From: Paraspadella gotoi
Taxonomy: Eukaryota > Chaetognatha
NCBI GenBank assembly: GCA_051294375.1
Contig: CM119267.1
Span: 14,625,694 to 14,689,693, forward strand
Direction: 5' to 3'
DNA length: 64,000 nt
In this document: piece after piece, positions 40,189-50,870 of the stretch
Layout: each line of letters starts with the position of its first letter
Numbering within the stretch: the first letter of the stretch is position 1
The notes under the pieces: model-generated
Seen by the model: only the letters and a program-made list of their open reading frames with translations
Told to the model about the DNA's origin: nothing
The model's database searches: none
Translations under genes and position numbers: made by a program

Positions 40189-41589
40189 TTTTTAGTTCAA
40201 GATAGTTATAGCATTTTTGCCAAGGCTTTTTAAGGCTTTAACTAGTTTTACGTACGTTTTAAGAAGGTAATAATGGTTTCAAGATCAGAAATCATGTTCT
40301 TACTCTAGTCAGGATTTGTCTAGAATTTGAATGTTTGTGGGTTTTATCTCGCCAGACGGGCGTAGGTCCGTCTTTGGCGAGATAATCGTTTACCATTTCT
40401 TCTTTGTAACCGTTGTTGTCGTCGTTGTCGTCGTTATCACGCTTTTTTATAATTTGAAATTATAAAAGTGTTACATGAAAAGATGATTATTTAATATGAT
40501 CTTAAATGAGATTGAATCTCTCAATCTCATTTACATATTGCAGTATTGAATCTAAATGTGTCTAATTTCATTTTGGATTTTGATATTAGTTCTGTTTCAT
40601 GGTTTTCTAGTAGCTAAATATAGTCTTTAGCAATGTTAATGATTAACATTAGTCATAGTACTATTTTAACTAATTAATTAATAATAATACTTTAACATTT
40701 TATTACTTAAAGATTTGACTTGCTCATATTTACTGATTCCTTTATTTGTTCAGAAGTTAAATCATTATTCAGCTTTGGTTTTGGGGACGCAATCTCATTT
40801 CTCCTTATCAGAGTTAAATCAGCATAAGATTAACATCTTAACAGTTAATCACTAATAGTGCAAAATTGTGTTCAATAAGGTCTAAGTACAATATAATAGA
40901 GATAAATAAATAGTGTTTAATTGCGTTTCCATTTCTCTACTTCAGGCAAAGCTAACTAGCTATACACATTAAAGACAGTTTAGATAGTAAGCGAGCATTC
41001 TTCACCAATGCCAAGTCAAGTCAACATACCATCAAGTAAGATATTAATGAACACTGAACCTTTTGGTACCTAGTTATATGCCTATCTAATCACAGGCAAC
41101 AACACCCCTTATATCCATTTAGAATATTATTTTAATTATTTTTACATTTACTGATAGGAAATGATGTCAATATTGTTGATAGAACATTTCAAATCAATCG
41201 ATTCACGCGTTGAGAAATAAGTAAAATAAATTATCATTTTGTTCAAAAAAAAAAGAAATAATTATGTAGTAACCTTTAAAAAAATATTATTTAAATATAA
41301 ACATTTAGGAGTTAAAACTTTGTTCCGGCTGATTTAAAAACTACAAACAAAAGGCTGTAAGACTATTATCAGATTTTTAAATTTTGGTCATCTTTAAAAC
41401 CTTTGCATAATGCTCATTAGCTATATGAATATTAAAAATTTTTATTAAAAAAACAACTATAATCTTTAAATAACATAATAAAATTAATAATGCATAGGTT
41501 AAATTATTATTTTTAATTATAATACAAAGCGTTTATCAATTAAGGGATAAATTATAAAAAAATGAGGTATTTCATAATTCCATATTGAT

Positions 41590-41960
41590 ATTTTTCAGCA
41601 GATTTTAAGGATTGCTAACATATATCCATCAGCACTTACTGTCAATAAATCTAATAATATAGATACAAATGTAGATTATTTAGACATTAACGTCAAATCA
41701 GAAAACAAAAATCTTACTCTTTCTGTATATGATAAAAGGGATTCCTTTTCTTTTGAAGTAGTTATTACCCATTTATGGACAGTTGTATTCCTAGAAAAGC
41801 AGCATTAGGTTTATTTATTAGCCAATAGACCTTTTCCCAGTATGTATCCCTATCAGAACATACGATTCTACTTCGTAGTCTTATCCCTATTGGTAAAAAA
41901 AATCATATATAACTTTGGTCCCCCTCAAAAAATTATCCATTCCCATTATTCATTTCATTT
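41590..41960 (+). mobile_element. Retroelement reverse-transcriptase remnant (frameshifted)
   Basis: From 41602 a frame reads ILRIANIYPSALTVNKS, then DYLDINVK..., YDKRDSFSFEVV and stops at 41806-41808. The downstream part of the same protein resumes in another frame near 41772 (FMDSCIPRKAALGLFISQ) before a stop near 41828. These blocks match, by memory of the family, the post-catalytic part of retroelement reverse transcriptases (YLDL..., YDKRDDFNF.IVNFPFMDSNIP...YGVYISQ). The 3' part (41830-41960) recurs inverted at about 60840-60990 in a BORA intron, so it is a dispersed retroelement tail. Clade uncertain. Confidence 0.65.
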
Positions 41961-42002
41961 CGTTTTATTGATTCATTGGATTTTTTAAACGTTTTCCCAT
42001 AA

Positions 42003-42207
42003 TTGATTTGCTATCATCGCATCAATGATTGGTTATCATCCCATCAATGATTGGTTATCATCGCATTAATAATTTTTTATTATCGCATTAATAATTAGTT
42101 ATGATTGCATTCATAAATTTTTATTATCGCATCAATAAGTCATTATTATTGCATCAATAATCAGTTACTATCACATCAATAATTCGTTATCGCATCAATC
42201 ATTCGTT
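42003..42207. repeat. Degenerate tandem array, about 22-26-bp unit
   Basis: About nine imperfect copies of a unit like TTATCATCGCATCAATAATT follow one another, with variation such as CCATCAATGATTGG and GCATTAATAATTAG. The spacing is uneven and units abut without unique spacers, so it is a satellite-like array and not a CRISPR. Confidence 0.8.
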
Positions 42208-43211
42208 TTTTTTTCCAAGTTTTTTCATTAATTTCCTTTCATAGTAACGTCTGGCGAAATCACTTGACTTTTTTTTCAATTTGCCTTGGAAAGTAGGAAT
42301 ATTTATCGCGTTGTTTAATTGTTGTAAACATTTATATTAAATAAAATTTGTTAAAGAAATATTCAATTCTGTTACCTGAATTAGATTTTTCGGTTACCGT
42401 TCGTTATCCCATCGATTTTAGCATCTTGCAAGTTTATTCCATCCAATAAAAATATCTGTCAATTGCAAATCGCCTTTTACTAAGTCATTTTTTTAAGGTA
42501 ATAAATTCATTTAAAAAATTTTGAAACTTATGAACATTTCGTTATTAATAATTTGTTATATTTCCGATGGCCCCTATTAAATCTTTTTTAATTTTTTTCT
42601 AGTGCATAAGAGGAATGAACCGGTACAGTTGACTTTAAAAAAATTTTATTCTCGATAAAAAAAAATTAAGCAAACTTTGGATTTTCAAAGATATAAATTT
42701 AGTAAATTTATTTTAGTTCCAGTTTTAGGGACGTTGTTATCTTCATATCTTTGCGGTTCTCTGTTTAGAACCAAGATTAAAAAATTGCAATGTTTTAAAA
42801 TATGTAGCTTGACAAAACAGTGACTGCCTTATCATGTATATTTCTCGTGACGTTATACGACATAACATTACGTAACATGACATCACTGAATGATTACAAT
42901 AACCTTCTTAGCTTGTGTATTTATAACAAGCACTGCATCGGAATTTCTTTCTTTTTTTATTGATTTAGGATTTCCTGAAGGCGGCGCTAGCAGTCACTTA
43001 GATTTGATGTTTTTCTTGACGTTCAGCGTCTTTTAAGTGGGACAGACCGACGGACAGACCGACCGACAAGTGACATAGAATTGCTCCACGAGTACTCGCG
43101 GCGCAACTAAAAAACATAACCTTCCCTCGAAAAACATTGTTTTACGTTAAGTTTAACGCATTTCTACGTATTTCTTATCAATCAGCAGGTTGTTTATTTT
43201 GATTTCACGTA

Positions 43212-43577
43212 ATGAGTTGGTTTGGTCGAAGGATGTTAAGCCCGCTGTCGGGGCGCCTGCTCACACAGCGGAAAATCCACGAGAACTCAACCACGGCGTC
43301 CGGCCACCAAGTGAGCGTGGTTTATTGCGGCGCCTGAGGATACCAAAGTCGTTTCGACGCGCTGCATGGTCAACTTCGTGAGGTTTTTCCCGACCTTTTC
43401 GAAGGGTCCGCGGCCATCGAAGTTACCGGCTCAAAATCGCTCGACAAATCTGGCGCCTTCGAAGTCTCCGTCGATGGGAAGTTAGTCCACTCCAAGTTGA
43501 ACGGCGACGGCTACGTCGATAACGAAGAGAAGCTCGACCGGATTGTAGAGGCCATCGAAGAACTGGGACTGCAATGA
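43212..43577 (+). CDS. SELENOW: Selenoprotein W with in-frame UGA selenocysteine
   Basis: SELENOW is a small thioredoxin-fold redox protein. The ATG frame 43212-43577 is uninterrupted except for a TGA at 43335-43337, which falls exactly at the Sec position of the family motif CXXU: VVYCGA-U-GYQSRFD. After it the frame continues with the family's C-terminus (FEVSVDGKLVHSK and NGDGYVDNEEKL) to a TGA stop at 43575-43577, 121 residues counting Sec. A SECIS-like stem-loop follows at 43593-43657. The protein has an N-terminal extension of about 30 residues (basic, with Arg, Ser, Leu: RRMLSPLSGRLLTQRK) not found in vertebrate SELENOW, which starts just before VVYCGAUGY; it looks like a mitochondrial presequence, but this is inference. 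A start further inside is not available, because no later ATG precedes the CXXU motif except in the extension. Confidence 0.92.
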
Positions 43578-43592
43578 GAGACCCTCTTAATG

Positions 43593-43657
43593 CTCGGCCC
43601 GATGACGAAGCAAATATCAATCCCTAGCGGTTATTTGTTTTCGATGCGTACGCCGGG
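43593..43657 (+). promoter_or_regulatory. SECIS element (selenocysteine insertion)
   Basis: Helix I pairs CTCGGC (43593-43598) with GCCGGG (43652-43657). The non-Watson-Crick core has ATGA at 43602-43605 opposite CGAT at 43642-43645, giving the tandem G-A pairs of the SECIS quartet. Helix II is about 10 bp, GAAGCAAATA (43607-43616) against TATTTGTTTT (43632-43641), with two G-T pairs. The apical loop (about 43617-43631) has the required AA at 43619-43620. It lies 16-80 bases after the SELENOW stop. Confidence 0.85.
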
Positions 43658-43816
43658 ATCAGTTTCCAAAGTTTTGTTCAGTTTTATTCAGTATGACCAT
43701 TACTGAATTAGATTCAAAAGATCAAGATTGTCAAGTTGCGGGTTCTCCTGTTTATTGGGGTTTTTTTTCCAGATTTTAATTTGGTTTTTTCTTGGAGTCG
43801 TCCAAAAGAAACTGAA

Positions 43817-45022
43817 ATGTCCAAACTCGAGAATGTCAACGTTCACAGGGATATTATCACCGAGTCTTTCTCATACGCCCTCCTTCCTCTGCACAAAGTA
43901 ACAAAACTGGTGTCTTGAATGTGATTAAAGAATTCGCAACTATAATTCAATAATCAATAATTAAAGATTCAATATTAATCTAATAATTATTTTTTATGCA
44001 GCATCCTCATTTGGCAGAAGCTTGTGCTTCGATTTTAAACGAGGAGTGGCCTCGCAGCATCGGCGCGCGTCTCCATCAAGTAAGCGTTTATAAATGATAT
44101 TAATACAAAAGATTTATGGACCTTCATAGTATTTCTCTTCTTCTGGTCTGTGTTATTTGTTTGTATTTGTTTCAGCGCCCCTTTTGCAGGTGGAGAAATC
44201 TTTTGACGACGGACCGACGTCTCTCGTTTTGATCCAAGACGCTGAGGATGGACAAATCTCTCCCGACAAAGTCATAGGTATTAGGTAATTTAATTTCAAT
44301 ACAAACGTTAAAAGTGTTGAGAATTAGGTGGTGAATAATCAATGATCTGTTGAAAATTTGAAATAATGGAATATTTTTTTATTCCTTTTCTTCTTGGCAG
44401 TTTTCTGTTTATCAAAACATTATATAGGTTATAGCAAAATATCGCAAGTAGTGGGCATTGATGACGCCATCATCGTGGAATCAGTCATCGTCTCCAAACC
44501 CTTTCGCGGTCGCGGGCTAGGCCGCCTACTTATGGAAAAAACTCACGCCTTTGCCAGGAATCGCGGCTTCGCCACCGTTTATCTCTCAACTCATGACAAG
44601 CAGAACTTCTACGCGCGTCTTGGTTATGAATACTGCACCCCGGTTTGCAGCCTTCATTCTAACGGTGGGATCAACGCAGCCATTGAGTCACTTTTCATAG
44701 GTAATTTCGGGTTCGTTGTTTTTCACCTCGCGTCCTGGCTAAGGAAATAAACCAATAACCAATAGGAAAATGTTCTCTGGGCGTACCTTTGTCGCAACTT
44801 GAATCTGCATCCGCGAAGACCGACACCGACTCGACAATCAATCCCTTTGACGTCTCGTCGTCTTTTTCCGCACCACCGGCGCCTCCTCCACCTGTTCTCA
44901 GTCATTTTCGGGGCAAGAAAACAGAGTCGACGAAGTCATCGAAAAGCCCAAACGTGGTTCGTATGGACCCTCGAAACATCAGCTGGATGCGTCTCGATCT
45001 TCTCCGCAATCCTTTAAAATAG
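43817..45022 (+). CDS. NAA80: N-alpha-acetyltransferase 80 (actin N-terminal acetyltransferase)
   Basis: NAA80 is the GNAT enzyme that acetylates the mature N-terminus of actin in the cytosol. Five small exons, 43817-43897, 44002-44079, 44190-44277, 44428-44700 and 44766-45022, give 258 aa. Exon 2 reads HPHLAEACASILNEEWPRS, matching the family's HPELMDACADLINDQWPRS. Exons 3-4 rebuild GYSKIS (human GHARLS), VESVIVSKPFRGRGLGRLLM with the acetyl-CoA loop R-G-R-G-L-G, and VYLSTHDKQNFYARLGY. Exon 5 has a polyproline run (APPAPPPP), which in NAA80 binds profilin, and the characteristic end NISWMRLDLL. A good acceptor TTTTTTTTCCAG (AG 43771-43772) precedes the ATG by 44 bases. Neighbours are SELENOW (239 bp upstream) and the PRDM gene (82 bp downstream). 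Confidence 0.9.
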
Positions 45023-45104
45023 TTTCGCCCGCCGAATATTATTTATAAGACTTAAGATTGCCGTGTGATTTTTCTTTCTTTTTCTTACTTTGACAACAAC
45101 AAAT

Positions 45105-48044
45105 ATGGATCCTAATCGACGTTTCCTTCACCCCCTCTACCATCAAACCGCTCCCGTTGCTGCGCGGCCGATATTCTACTCCGCCTCCCCGTTCCGCGCG
45201 CCCGAACCCGTGGTCCGCCTAGTTCAGCCAACCATGGCGACTCCCATGCATCGCCCTCAGTCTGCTGCCATGCCATGCGTCTTTCAGACTAACTCCGTGC
45301 CGTTTCAAGCCGCAGTTCAGCGCACCCCCGCGGCGGCTGCTGCGGCCGCCGCCGCTCTTTATATGCGCAGTGGCCCTCACCCATCGCAGATTCCAAACTC
45401 TCACCCCGTTCCGGTCACCATGGCAGCCGTACAGACGTTGACTCGTCTCACAACCCATGTATCGGTGCAGGCCGCCGCACGCCATCTGGTTCCCCCTCAG
45501 CCGAATGCGGGTGTTCGATGCGTCATGTTGCCGCTGGGCGGACAGCGGTCGCCGGCTAATCCGCTGCAATTTTCTGCTCAGCAATTGGCCGGAGTTGGGC
45601 TTCAGAGACCGGTTTTTCAGACGGCGCAGACTCTCTTGGCGGGACCTCCGGTTCATTGTCAGGTGGCACAGGCGGCGCCTGGCATCGCCTCTTTCCGTCC
45701 CGGACCCATCATCGTCCGTCGCGTTGCTTCCGCCTCTGCGTCAACATCCCCGACACCAAAGATCGTTGAGATTACGGAAGAATCGCCGCCGCGTATCGTG
45801 GAGGGGATGGACGTCGTCCGCGCCCGGCCACTCGACGCTGACCTAAAAAGCGGCAGCGTTGACGCCCTCGCCACTTTAGGAACATCTGACGATGGGGGCC
45901 CTGCATTACTCGCTATTCCTCGGTCCCGAAGTCAATCAGCCCCAGTTGTTCTTGATGCTTCAGTCGACGGCGCGGCGGCTTCTGTGATAGCGCCGTCTGC
46001 TATCGAGTCGACGCCCGCTCTCATCTCACCACAATCTGTTACTACGGCGTCTGCTACAACCACCTTAACATCGACGCTACCAACTCCTTTGATTATTGGC
46101 TCCGGAGAAACGGTTTTTACGTCTTCTAGCGAAAAATTTGATCCCAATTCTCTCTACTTAGAGAAAGAGGCCCGAGCTGAAAGCGGCGGTCTCAAGGAGA
46201 CAATTACTGACCTCGCCTTGCAACCCCAATTACCTCAGTCGTCGTCGTCCACACCAGAATCCGGCTGCACTCCGATGGATGACAAATTGCAAGACAGCGG
46301 TTTGGAATTGGCTTCGAGTGCGCCCGAATCGCACGACTCAAACGATGATCTTTCCGCTCAAATTTTTCACGAAGACAAAGAGGAACTGAAAACTCTGGGT
46401 TCGAGTGTAGCCATGACTGACATTGCAGAAGTCGGAATTTCAAAGGACAGCGAACGACCGCCTAGTGATTCGACGCGACGGAAAGCAGGAGATGTTTCTT
46501 GCTCATTTTCAGAAAACGAATCTATCAGTTTCATTACTTTATCAAGTCATAGAAGCGATAATAATCCAAAATCTTTTGATCACTTAACGGTGGACAATGG
46601 CACGCTATTGCCCCTCAGTTATGTTGCTAGCGGAACCCCCGTTGAAGATGACCCCGGGATAAATAACTTTTCCGCGCCTACAAGCGACCATGTTCTACCG
46701 GTTTACGTAGTTAACACAGTATCACCTACAGCACCATCTTACGTGGCCGGAGAAGCTAATACAGGGCCTCACTTTTGTCTTCAGTGTAGTCAAATCGCCT
46801 CAAGTACTTGCCAAAAGCATCTTCAGTTCATAGTTAAACCATCTAGCATTACGTCGCAGCACATCCGGGACACTGTCGTACCTTCCCAAGCCAGATTATC
46901 GATACCGCAGTGTTTAGAGATAAAGATCGTCACGAGAATGGTACAATCTACTCTTTTCACGCTCAACGATTCGAGGGAAGGAGTTTGGGTGCGTAACGGC
47001 GAGGAAACCATTCCCGCCGGCACTCTTTTTGGACCTTTAAAGGGAGAGTTAAGGTCCGTCAAGATCACAGATAAAAAAAACATTTTATCGAGTGGTTTGA
47101 TGTGGAAGATCAGTTCGGACGGCGATCACTATACCTTTTTTGATTGCTCCGATGAGCAAAAGAGTAATTGGATGCGCTTCGTCAAAAAGTTTGAAGGTGA
47201 CGAGACTGAAGGAAGCAACTTGACTGCTCTGCTTCACGATAGCAAAATATTTTTTGTAGCGTCTCAACCACTTCGGCCCGGAGAAGAGCTGTGTTTCTGG
47301 TTCGCCAAAGACTATTTGGCCATTCTCGATCACGAGAGGAGCAGCAAACCGCCGTCTTTAAAAGATAACGAAGAAGGGATGGTTTCTTCGGATATACTCG
47401 ATACCAAATCGGTCAAGAAAAACGAAAACATGCACTCTGTTCTGGGGTGTTACATCTGTAAACGGTCCTTTGGTACGAAGGAACTACTTTTGGAACATAT
47501 TGGAGTAGATCATCCCCAGGAAGTTATGATTGGTGAGGGTGAACTGGTGTGTCCGATATGTCGAAAAACCTTTTCTAAACTGTCTGTTTTAAACAAGCAT
47601 AAAAGATATCATATGGTGAGCAAGAAGTACAAGTGTCATACGTGCAATATTTGCTTTAAACAAAAATCCCATTTAGCTAATCATTTGATTATGCATACGA
47701 AAGAAAAACGTTTTTTATGTAGAAAATGCTCAGCTTTTTTTGGACGTGTATCAGACCTAAGAAGTCACGTCAAGTACGTCCACAATAATGACAAAAACTT
47801 TTCATGTAGATTCTGTTTTAAAAATTTCAAGACCTTAAAAACTTTGAACCAGCATATAGCTAAACATTTGTCACGATTTTGTTGCGGTCAATGTAACAAG
47901 AGCTTTTCAAGTAATTATCATTTAAAACGACATCAAATGTTTAGTTCATGTTTGAGTAAAGTAATGGTGCGAATGAACAATCCAAATAAATGTTTTGTTG
48001 AGCCGATTGCGCCGAAAACGAATAAGTCAGGGAATCAGATTTAG
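45105..48044 (+). CDS. PRDM family PR/SET-domain and C2H2 zinc-finger protein
   Basis: PRDM proteins are nuclear transcription regulators, some with histone methyltransferase activity. One exon encodes 979 aa. Residues 1-545 are Ala/Pro/Ser/Thr-rich and disordered. A zinc-knuckle-like CLQCSQIASSTC lies at about 557-568. The PR/SET domain covers about 600-740 (GVWVRNGEETIPAGTLFGPLKGE, NWMRFV, IFFVASQPLRPGEELCFWFAKDYL), in the PRDM9/11/4 style, where the knuckle precedes PR. Six or seven C2H2 fingers follow (about 780-950), e.g. CYICKRSFGTKELLLEHIGVDH, CPICRKTFSKLSVLNKHKRYH, CHTCNICFKQKSHLANHLIMH. The long N-terminus, knuckle-PR-fingers order suggests PRDM4 or PRDM9-type; which one I cannot say. 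I start at ATG 45105. The gap to NAA80 is only 82 bp. Confidence 0.85.
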   Translation: MDPNRRFLHPLYHQTAPVAARPIFYSASPFRAPEPVVRLVQPTMATPMHRPQSAAMPCVFQTNSVPFQAAVQRTPAAAAAAAAALYMRSGPHPSQIPNSHPVPVTMAAVQTLTRLTTHVSVQAAARHLVPPQPNAGVRCVMLPLGGQRSPANPLQFSAQQLAGVGLQRPVFQTAQTLLAGPPVHCQVAQAAPGIASFRPGPIIVRRVASASASTSPTPKIVEITEESPPRIVEGMDVVRARPLDADLKSGSVDALATLGTSDDGGPALLAIPRSRSQSAPVVLDASVDGAAASVIAPSAIESTPALISPQSVTTASATTTLTSTLPTPLIIGSGETVFTSSSEKFDPNSLYLEKEARAESGGLKETITDLALQPQLPQSSSSTPESGCTPMDDKLQDSGLELASSAPESHDSNDDLSAQIFHEDKEELKTLGSSVAMTDIAEVGISKDSERPPSDSTRRKAGDVSCSFSENESISFITLSSHRSDNNPKSFDHLTVDNGTLLPLSYVASGTPVEDDPGINNFSAPTSDHVLPVYVVNTVSPTAPSYVAGEANTGPHFCLQCSQIASSTCQKHLQFIVKPSSITSQHIRDTVVPSQARLSIPQCLEIKIVTRMVQSTLFTLNDSREGVWVRNGEETIPAGTLFGPLKGELRSVKITDKKNILSSGLMWKISSDGDHYTFFDCSDEQKSNWMRFVKKFEGDETEGSNLTALLHDSKIFFVASQPLRPGEELCFWFAKDYLAILDHERSSKPPSLKDNEEGMVSSDILDTKSVKKNENMHSVLGCYICKRSFGTKELLLEHIGVDHPQEVMIGEGELVCPICRKTFSKLSVLNKHKRYHMVSKKYKCHTCNICFKQKSHLANHLIMHTKEKRFLCRKCSAFFGRVSDLRSHVKYVHNNDKNFSCRFCFKNFKTLKTLNQHIAKHLSRFCCGQCNKSFSSNYHLKRHQMFSSCLSKVMVRMNNPNKCFVEPIAPKTNKSGNQI

Positions 48045-49398
48045 TTTTGCATTCTCATAAAAAAAATAAATAAATAAAAAAAAGAGAATAATTTTGATCT
48101 GGGACTTATTGGAATGTTTGTTTAAAAAGGGTACACCTTAAAAGCGAAAGTTTATACCCTTTTATGTAAAAAATATACTATTAGAACTGAACTTATTAAA
48201 ATTATTATTTTAACCAGCAATACTAAAATATTAAATATTTGGTCGATTTTTAGTCGATTTTTAGTCGGATCTGCTTATCGTAGATTCCGACTTTATAATT
48301 CACTTTGTTTGTCCGCCGGTCCTCCCCCCCAAATCGGTCGGTAAAACATCGAATTATGATAAATTATGCTAAAAGAATTATGTCCGTCCGTCCGTCCGTC
48401 CGTCTGTCTGTCCCGTCCCCCCTTAGCATTAAACTCCTATTACTCGTTTTATAAAGAAATTTATGAATCGTTATGTTAAAATTTGTTTAAAATGTTTGAT
48501 GATTACAAATTGAAAGAATCATCATGACTTATCTGATTAGCTGCTTTCCACAAAATCTTTTCACTTACATAACTCATAATTATTTTAATTAATAATAATT
48601 GGATGGATGGATTAAATTAAATTTTGTGTGTGGGTAGGAAAGTGTGTGATTTTGCTGGATATTAAGTTAATCAGTTAATCAATTAGTTATTTAATTAATT
48701 AATTTATCAATCTATTAATCATTGTTGGTGTTTTCGTCGTAATTAATTATCTAAATAAATATATTAATTACCACTAAAGAACGTGGGCAGATCCGGCATT
48801 GTTTGTTCAAATTTGTTATATAGACATGCTTAAAATAATGGGTTGCTGTCATAAAAATTAAAAACTTTAATACGTAAATTTTAAAGGTGAATTTTTGTTT
48901 TGTCCTACTTACATATTAGTATTTTACATTTTTTATTGTAATTTATCCGTGCTATGAGCTTTTTAATTTATTTTAGCTTCTTTATATAAATACGGTTTTC
49001 TTTTTAGTATTCTTTTTATTTTTATTGTTATTCTAATTAGTTTTAGCCTTCTACGATAACCCACTCGCACTCGGGTTAAATACCTGTTTAAGGATATTAA
49101 TCAAATTGTTTTTGCTCATAGGACAAAATCAGTATCGACTATCGAGCTTAGTATCTTTATTACGGAATTCCTGATGTATTTATATCACATACTCTATATC
49201 CATTATAACTGTTCTAAAAGCGTTTTTTCGATAAATTCCTTGGCGCAAGTATTTGAAGTCTTAATGGTCTGTAATTTATAACGCTCAGTGATTCGTTCAC
49301 CTATCAGTCCTCTTGTTTTATGATTTTTTCTTATTGATCACCTAAAAGAAATCAAATAATTTTTCCCAATTTTAGATGCTATTTTAAAAATCTATGTC
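48045..49398. other. Intergenic region with a (CCGT)n tract
   Basis: AT-rich spacer. AATAAATAAATAAA at about 48064-48080 gives likely poly(A) signals for the PRDM gene. A GTCC/CCGT microsatellite lies at 48381-48413, and a TCTGC..GTAGATTCCGACTT segment near 48270-48290. No gene is seen. The region ends with the acceptor-like TTTCCCAATTTTAG (AG 49374-49375), 23 bases before the PEX19 ATG. Confidence 0.55.
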
Positions 49399-50643
49399 AT
49401 GGCAGAAGATCCCGAATTAGAGGATCTTCTTGGGTCAGTAGACCCTCCCACAAGCCAAACTAGCAAGGACGATCCGGAATTGACTCAACTTTTGGACAGT
49501 GCACTCAAAGAGTTTCCTTCTATTCCACATCGAGATGTCCTATCTCCCGATAGAGAACTTGGCGCGACCTCCGTGACCGAAAATTTCACTGATTCCAAGA
49601 TCCCGGAAGAACAGTCGTCTGACTTTTCTTATCTTAACGAACTCTTAACAGGTTCGCCTTCTTTATCGACTCGTCGAAAGAAAAAAAAATATTACGCGTT
49701 TCCCCTTTTTAAACAAATTAGGATTCGCTAATTATAATCAAAGGGGAGAGAGGCCTGACGAAAACGAATCGGAACCACTGGAGATGGATTATTTAAAAAA
49801 TCTTCTCCAAGAAGATCCAGAAATGATGGGCCAGTTCGAGCAGTTAGCCCAGTAAGTCTGAACTCATGTTTTTTAAACATTTAAATTTGCTAACGCTTCA
49901 GTTTTTGCTGCACGTACATTTGTTTTTAGAGCCGCTTGCAAAGTGGACGAGAGTGAAACGTCTCAACAAGAATTTTCCAATTCTTTGACATCAACGTTGA
50001 CTGCTTTAACGCAGAACATGGAATCTTTACAAGGCCAGTTATCCGAAGAGGAAATGATGGCTGCATTATCGGGGTTGAACTTAGCAGATCAGCCTCCCTT
50101 GGATGGTAAGAAACGTAAATAAAATAATTGTTTTAGTTTCATAGAAAATTAGCATTTCAAAAAATGTTTTCAGCCGGAGAATTGAGAGATGACATTAGTC
50201 TTGATGGCGACGACGATCCTAACGCCCAAACGGATTCCTCCGTCCCTAATGGACCCAGTCCTGCATTTCTTCCTATGCTCGGTGGGATGATGAGGAGTAT
50301 ATTGAGCAAGGAAGTCTTGTACCCTTCCTTGCTAGAGATCGCGAATATATATCCCGCTTGGCTCGAGGAAAACCGAGAGAAACTTCCCGACGAAGACTTC
50401 GTCCGGTTCGAAAAACAATACATCGTCATCTCTCAGGTTTGCCGAGATTTCGAGGAAGAGACCGAGTCGAGTGGCGAGGAGGAGAAGCAGACTCGTTTCG
50501 AGAGAGTATTGATTCATATGCAAAAGATGCATGAACTTGGACAACCACCCAAGGAGCTTTTGCTGAAGTTGGACCCATCAATGGAGGCATATCCCGGAAA
50601 CGTGCCCATGATGCCAAGAGCGGACCAGTGTAATTTAATGTAG
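49399..50643 (+). CDS. PEX19: Peroxisomal biogenesis factor 19 (PEX19)
   Basis: PEX19 is the cytosolic receptor and chaperone for peroxisomal membrane proteins and docks on PEX3. Four exons, 49399-49651, 49722-49851, 49930-50105 and 50174-50643 (phases 1, 2, 1), give 342 aa (human 299). The acidic N-terminus DPELEDLLGS carries the PEX3-binding type of helix. The C-terminal domain shows MMRSILSKEVLYPSLLEIAN, PAWLEEN and YIVISQVCRDFEEE, and ends in CNLM, a CaaX farnesylation box, as in other PEX19 proteins. Reading past 49651 without splicing would give a short basic tail instead. PAN2 begins 227 bp downstream. Confidence 0.95.
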
Positions 50644-50870
50644 CGTTTTTTAAACTTTGACATTTTATGCTTAAAATGGTTAATTTTGCTTCATTAATTT
50701 ATACGGAATTGTTTTTTTTACTAGTCATAATCAACTTAGAAACAATCAAGTCAACATTTTTAACATGCCAATAAGTCTATAAGGCAAACCAAAAAATAAA
50801 AAGTAAAAAGAAAACAAAAACAAAAAACCAAACAAAAAAATAAACAAGGTCTAAAAAATCTATACTAATC

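Larger units (their letters stand above)
40189..43211. other. Large AT-rich intergenic region with repeats
   Basis: This is the largest gene-free gap. It contains a TC-rich run with GTTGTCGTC repeats and a small AT hairpin (about 40400-40465), related to a segment at about 60265-60335; a reverse-transcriptase remnant (41590-41960); and a degenerate tandem array (42003-42207). Short GACAGACCGAC repeats lie at about 43042-43065. Nothing between 40500 and 41580 is recognisable. Confidence 0.55.

Noticed and set aside
42003-42207. CRISPR-like array.
   Set aside because: Units adjoin without unique spacers, diverge strongly, and the genome is eukaryotic.
43335-43337. TGA within the selenoprotein W frame read as a premature stop or pseudogene sign.
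   Set aside because: It is exactly at the Sec position of CXXU, the frame is open on both sides, and a SECIS-like element follows.
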